Part shown: piece by piece, positions 60,099 to 64,000 of the stretch
How the letters are laid out: each line of letters starts with the position of its first letter
Numbering within the stretch: the first letter of the stretch is position 1
From: Lactococcus hircilactis
Lineage (GTDB): Bacteria > Bacillota > Bacilli > Lactobacillales > Streptococcaceae
Direction: 5' to 3'
Assembly (NCBI RefSeq): GCF_009601015.1
Contig: NZ_WITJ01000009.1
Span: 62,001 to 126,000, forward strand
Length of the DNA stretch: 64,000 nt
Notes under the pieces: model-generated
Database searches by the model: none
The model's input: only the letters and a program-made list of their open reading frames with translations
What the model was told of the DNA's origin: nothing
Position numbers and translations under genes: made by a program

Positions 60099-61832
60099 AT
60101 GTCAAGTACTTTTATTATCATTCTGATTGTTGTACTCGTGGCCATTCTTCTTGGCTTCTATATTTTTGCAATGGTCATGCGTAAAAAGACCGAAAATCGA
60201 ATTTTGAACCTTGAAGAACGCAAAGAACACCTTTTTGATCTCCCTGTTCAAGAAGAAATCGATGCAATCAAAAAAATGCATCTGGTGGGACAATCTCAAA
60301 CCATCTTCCGCGAATGGAATCAAAAATGGATTGATTTATCTTCTAACTCATTTGCAGACCTTGAAAATCATATCTTTGAAGCTGAAGATTTGAACGATTC
60401 CTTCCATTTTTTCCGTGCCCGTGAATCCGTCGCAGACAGCGAAGGTCAAATTGAAGTCATGGAATCAGAAGTAGAATCCATCCGAAATGGCATCGCCAAA
60501 TTAACGGAGCAAGAAAAAAGAAATTCAAATAAAATCCAAGAATCATTGGATTTATATGAAACATTACGCAATGACATCACCGATAATACAGAACAGTATG
60601 GCGCTGTAATCACAGAAATTGAAAAACAACTCGACAACATCGAAACAGAGTTTTCACAATTTGTAACGCTGAACTCTACTGGGGATCCTATCGAAGCTGC
60701 CGAAGTCCTTGAAACAGCAGAAGAACATACGATTGCGCTCCGATCAATCACAGAGCAAATCCCAGGTTATATTGAAAAAATCGAAAAAGAACTTCCAAAA
60801 CAAATTTCTGAACTCCAAGAAGCTTACGATAAATTCAAAGAAGAAGCTTATGCACTCCCTGCGACCATCAATGTTGATGAAAAAATGATTGAAATTAATT
60901 CAACACTCAAACACGCAGCAGGGCTCCTTGAACAATTTGAACTTGAACAAGTGGAGCTTGAAATTACTCAAGCACAAGTAAAAATTGAAGAGTTGTATGC
61001 TGTTTTTGAAAAAGAATACGGGGCAAGAAGAAATGTAGAAAAACGTTCTGGCGTTTTAAAAGAATACATTGAACATACCCGTCAAAATAATAAAAATTTA
61101 CTTTTAGAGATTGATCATGTGACACAATCTTACATTCTCTCAGGAAATGAAAAAGGGTATGTCAGAGGTTACCAAGAACACTTGGATACACTCGACGAAG
61201 AAGTTAATCACGTTCTTTCAGACATCGAACATAACACAGCACCTTATTCACAACTGTCAAGAAAAGTGAATGCGGTCGTTGAAACCCTTGAAGATATTGA
61301 AAAAAATCAATTGAAAATCAGCAATTTACTGATTGGATTAAAAGATGAAGAAAAAGCAGCTCAAGAAATCGCAGATCAATTTGATTCAGAGCTTAGAATC
61401 ATCAAACGCTATGTTGAAAAGAAAAATCTCCCAGGACTTCCTAAAGATTATCTCGATTTGTTCTTCATGACAGGAGATCGGATTCAAAGCCTTTTTAAAG
61501 AATTAAATAAAGTCCGGATTAATATTGATACAATTAATCATTTAGTGGATGTCTCTACTGAAGACATGCACGTTCTCAAAGAAGCAACAGACAATCTTGT
61601 TGACCATGCCATTTTAGCAGAACAACTCATGCAATATGCAAATCGTTATAAAACAACCGATGAACGCGTTGCTGTGGGGATTTCAAGAGCACTTCATCTT
61701 TTTGAAGCAAATCAAAACTACAATGCTTCTTATGACGAAATTAAGAAAACCCTCGAATTGGTAGAGCCAGGTGCCGCAGAGCGGATTTCAAGAGTTTATT
61801 TCAAAGATAAACCAAAACCAGATTATAGATAA
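60099..61832 (+). CDS. ezrA: Septation ring formation regulator EzrA
   Basis: The 577-aa protein has an N-terminal membrane anchor (about residues 4-27) and a long series of coiled-coil spectrin-like repeats in the cytoplasm, with the conserved end [15 protein letters not shown]. It controls FtsZ ring position and turnover. GGAG precedes the start. It is a single-gene unit with a following hairpin (about 61842-61869). Confidence 0.93.
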   Translation: MSSTFIIILIVVLVAILLGFYIFAMVMRKKTENRILNLEERKEHLFDLPVQEEIDAIKKMHLVGQSQTIFREWNQKWIDLSSNSFADLENHIFEAEDLNDSFHFFRARESVADSEGQIEVMESEVESIRNGIAKLTEQEKRNSNKIQESLDLYETLRNDITDNTEQYGAVITEIEKQLDNIETEFSQFVTLNSTGDPIEAAEVLETAEEHTIALRSITEQIPGYIEKIEKELPKQISELQEAYDKFKEEAYALPATINVDEKMIEINSTLKHAAGLLEQFELEQVELEITQAQVKIEELYAVFEKEYGARRNVEKRSGVLKEYIEHTRQNNKNLLLEIDHVTQSYILSGNEKGYVRGYQEHLDTLDEEVNHVLSDIEHNTAPYSQLSRKVNAVVETLEDIEKNQLKISNLLIGLKDEEKAAQEIADQFDSELRIIKRYVEKKNLPGLPKDYLDLFFMTGDRIQSLFKELNKVRINIDTINHLVDVSTEDMHVLKEATDNLVDHAILAEQLMQYANRYKTTDERVAVGISRALHLFEANQNYNASYDEIKKTLELVEPGAAERISRVYFKDKPKPDYR

Positions 61833-61841
61833 GTTAAAAAT

Positions 61842-61869
61842 GTCGAGTGAGTCATCATTCGATTTTTTG
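61842..61869 (+). terminator. ezrA terminator
   Basis: TCGAGTGA pairs with TCATTCGA across a short loop, followed by TTTTTTGATT. Confidence 0.6.
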
Positions 61870-61870
61870 A

Positions 61871-61931
61871 TTGACAAAAAAGAAATAAGGGTATAAACTA
61901 TATTTATCCCATTACTGTTGCGCAACAGTAA
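61871..61931 (+). promoter_or_regulatory. MATE gene promoter with perfect 20-bp operator palindrome
   Basis: TTGACA (61871-61876), 17 nt, TAAACT (61894-61899). TTACTGTTGCGCAACAGTAA (61912-61931) is a perfect palindrome just after the expected transcription start and 17 bp before the ATG. It is a strong operator candidate for a dimeric repressor not identified in the window. Confidence 0.75.
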
Positions 61932-61948
61932 GAAGATAAGGAAAAAAT

Positions 61949-63292
61949 ATGGAAACAGATTTTCTAAAAAAATTATTTTCTATCGCCATTCCAGTCGCGA
62001 TTCAAGGTTTATTTTATGCTCTATTAAATATATTGGATCAAATTATGGTTGCACAAAAAGGGGAGGCCGCAGTTGTTGCTGTCAGTTTGGCTTCAAAAAA
62101 TTTTAGCATTCTCAATTTTACGCTCATGGGATTGACCGGAGGACTTGCAATCATCAGTGCCCAGTTGATAGGAAAAGGAAACGAGAAAAACATTGCTAAA
62201 ATTCAAGGACTCACGCTCTTTTCAGGAGGAATACTTGTCCTCTTATTTATGATGCTTTCTTTGTTTTTTCCAACAGCCTGTATGTCCCTATTCACAGCAG
62301 ATCCAGCTGTCATCGCATTAGGTGCGACCTATCATCGCGCGATTGCATTGGGTTATTTGCCAGTTTTATTCACGATGGTTTATTCAACAATTTTAAGAAA
62401 TGCAAAAATCGTTCAACTTCCCATGTATATTGGTATGGGAACAGTGGGACTTAATGCTTTCCTAAATTACCTTCTCATTTTTGGAAATTTCGGAGCACCA
62501 GCGTTAGGTGTTTTTGGATCAGGACTTGCAACGACGCTTGCGCAATATATCGAGTGTCTCGTATTATTAAGTGTTGTTTTTGGTAAAAAACTCATCGGAT
62601 CATATTCCTTAAAACAATTGCTCACTTTTTTTAAGACAGATAAAGAAATCCTCCTATTTTGGAAACTTACTCTCCCTCTTCTTATTGAAGAAATGAGTTT
62701 TATCTTAGCTGACACAGTTGATAATTCCATCTATGGCTTTATGGGGACAAAGCAGACTATTGCTGTTACAATCATGAATCCAGTTCAAGGTTTAATTATC
62801 GGATTTTTTGGAGGTTTCGCAACAGCGGCTTCGGTCATGATTGGACATCTCCTGGGAAAAAATGAAAAGCAACACGCCTATCAAACGGCTCAGCACATTT
62901 TACGATTGGGAGCGATTCTCTCTCTCATTGTTGGAGTTGTCTATCTTTTCTTTAATTCTTTTTATCTTAAACTTTATTCACTTGATGCGTTTTCGTATCG
63001 CTTAACAACAACTTTAATGCTGATGATGGTTATTTTTATCCCCATCAAAATAACCAATATGATCATCACCACAGGAGTACTATCAGCAGGAGGAGAAACG
63101 AAATTTGTCCTTTATCAATCTATTTTTGGGGCGTGGGGATTTGCGATTCCACTTGGCTTATTATCCGCTTTTGTTTTTCATCTTCCAATTTATTGGGTGT
63201 TTGTTGCAATTTCATTTGAAGAAATTATCAGAGTTGCCTTATGTTTATGGAAAATGAAAAAAAGAACGTGGCTAAACACGCTTGTAGAATGA
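61949..63292 (+). CDS. MATE-family efflux transporter
   Basis: The 447-aa protein has 12 membrane segments. The N-terminal FSIAIPVAIQGLFYALLNILDQIMVAQKGEAAVVAVSLASK and the mid-protein VPLPML-type block NAKIVQLPMYIGMGTVGLNAFLNYLLIFG are typical MATE. It probably exports cationic drugs by Na+ or H+ antiport. A perfect palindrome at its promoter suggests inducible control. Confidence 0.88.
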   Translation: METDFLKKLFSIAIPVAIQGLFYALLNILDQIMVAQKGEAAVVAVSLASKNFSILNFTLMGLTGGLAIISAQLIGKGNEKNIAKIQGLTLFSGGILVLLFMMLSLFFPTACMSLFTADPAVIALGATYHRAIALGYLPVLFTMVYSTILRNAKIVQLPMYIGMGTVGLNAFLNYLLIFGNFGAPALGVFGSGLATTLAQYIECLVLLSVVFGKKLIGSYSLKQLLTFFKTDKEILLFWKLTLPLLIEEMSFILADTVDNSIYGFMGTKQTIAVTIMNPVQGLIIGFFGGFATAASVMIGHLLGKNEKQHAYQTAQHILRLGAILSLIVGVVYLFFNSFYLKLYSLDAFSYRLTTTLMLMMVIFIPIKITNMIITTGVLSAGGETKFVLYQSIFGAWGFAIPLGLLSAFVFHLPIYWVFVAISFEEIIRVALCLWKMKKRTWLNTLVE

Positions 63293-63313
63293 AAGCAAAA
63301 GCATAAAATGTGT

Positions 63314-63319
63314 TAAAAT
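63314..63319 (+). promoter_or_regulatory. Extended -10 of the LacI-family gene (leaderless)
   Basis: TGTTAAAAT with the -10 at 63314-63319 lies 6 nt before the ATG. No ribosome site is present. Confidence 0.65.
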
Positions 63320-63325
63320 AAAAAC

Positions 63326-64000
63326 ATGATTACAATCAAAGAAATCGCAAAAAAAGCAGGAGTCAGCCCAACAACAGTATCTAACGTTCTTCATAATAGG
63401 ACAACAGAAATCCGACCTGAAAAATTAGCACATGTGAAGCAAATCATTTCAGAAAATGGCTACGTCCCAAATATGGCAGGAAAAGCATTAGCAGGACACA
63501 AAAGTCAACTCATTGGCGTCATTTTATCAACCGAATATCGAGAAAGTAAAAGCATATTAGACGATGGTTATCATGGCTGTTTGGTGGGGAGCATTGAGCA
63601 AACTTTAAAAGCAGCAGGATATTATATGTTGTTGTCAAGCGCCAAAACTCCGATAGAAACACTAACCACTGCAAAAGCGTGGAAAGTAGATGGTTTAATC
63701 ATTCTTGAAAGCAAAGCAGCAGATGTTGCGCCCATTTTACAAGAAATCAAAACCCCTACACTATTTATTGATGGAGAAAAACCAACTCATGCTGAAAATT
63801 TTTATAATATCAGCACTGATGATTTTGATGGTGGATTTCAAATGGCCAATTATTTAAAGTTGATAGAAAAAAGGAAAATTTTATTTATTTCAGATGCCCC
63901 CAAGCCATTTGGGGTTGATTTAGCGCGCTATAAAGGTGTAAAACAAGTCTTTCCAAATGTGATGTATCATGCCTTTTCTTCTGATTTTGAAATAAGAACA
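63326..64000 (+). CDS. LacI-family transcriptional regulator (cut by the window end)
   Basis: The first 225 codons are present. The N-terminal HTH MITIKEIAKKAGVSPTTVSNVLHNR and hinge region are typical LacI/GalR, followed by a periplasmic-binding-like ligand domain (LIGVILSTEYRES, VDGLIILESKA, TPTLFIDGE, ISTDDFDGGFQMANYL). The effector sugar cannot be read. The frame is open to the last base. The mRNA start is predicted at or next to the ATG. Confidence 0.92.
   Translation, partial: MITIKEIAKKAGVSPTTVSNVLHNRTTEIRPEKLAHVKQIISENGYVPNMAGKALAGHKSQLIGVILSTEYRESKSILDDGYHGCLVGSIEQTLKAAGYYMLLSSAKTPIETLTTAKAWKVDGLIILESKAADVAPILQEIKTPTLFIDGEKPTHAENFYNISTDDFDGGFQMANYLKLIEKRKILFISDAPKPFGVDLARYKGVKQVFPNVMYHAFSSDFEIRT

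Overview
The window looks like a chromosomal segment of a low-GC lactic acid coccus, most likely a Lactococcus other than a well-studied L. lactis strain. The basis is AT-rich DNA, strong AGGAGG-type ribosome sites, TTGACA/TATAAT promoters, and streptococcal/lactococcal gene content and order (rpsF-ssb-rpsR, recX next to rlmD, rpsB-tsf, rsmD-coaD-PDZ protease, Rex-type sites before adhE, DUF1912 and DUF960 proteins). No tRNA, rRNA or CRISPR array was seen. The species is an inference.

Layout. 0-14 kb: lysine permease under a lysine riboswitch, uppP, an unlisted 24-codon peptide gene, rpsF-ssb-rpsR, a metallophosphoesterase, a gluconate regulon (RpiR regulator, gnd, gntK, gntP), recX, rlmD, Nudix and GNAT proteins. 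14-21 kb: DUF1912 protein, cytoplasmic alpha-amylase, and a T-box leader that reaches valS only through four intervening genes (SGNH hydrolase, small ORF, J-domain protein, HIRAN protein). 21-31 kb: a variable region behind valS in which cargo modules are separated by three decayed copies of the valS 3' end. The modules are nitroreductase/HxlR; a HerA-type ATPase operon with a WHH nuclease toxin and probable immunity protein; a decayed PadR/DUF1129 cluster; and an acyltransferase. 31-44 kb: ArsR/MFS, a TetR-linked reductase, azoR-marR, pgi, osmC, an ECF sigma/anti-sigma/small membrane protein operon, two tandem MFS pumps, rsmD, coaD and a PDZ-Lon protease. 44.6-49.3 kb: an island bounded by a 15-bp direct repeat. 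It carries an Rgg regulator, a radical-SAM/SPASM enzyme, an ABC exporter split by a -1 frame change on an A7 run, and an unlisted 29-aa precursor peptide, followed by remnants of an alcohol dehydrogenase and an IS3-type transposase. 49.3-64 kb: ABC-2 transporter, MFS-MATE pair, adhE, pgl, rpsB-tsf, ezrA, a MATE pump with a perfect 20-bp palindrome at its promoter, and a LacI-family regulator cut by the window end.

Main points. (1) The 44.6-48.9 kb locus reads as a complete Rgg-controlled radical-SAM RiPP system. Near-identical palindromic operators lie before rgg and before the biosynthetic operon, and the precursor overlaps the exporter gene and ends in two NxC motifs. (2) The 22.5-28.3 kb locus pairs a HerA-like ATPase and an unrecognised 534-aa partner with a polymorphic-toxin-like nuclease. 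(3) The 14-bp palindrome TGTCAGTACTGACA is scattered through the window as terminator stem and as in-frame coding sequence, but no copy was found in the two island regions. (4) Seven genes have a -10 box 6-7 nt before the start codon and no ribosome site, as expected for leaderless mRNAs. All reads were made by eye, without database searches.
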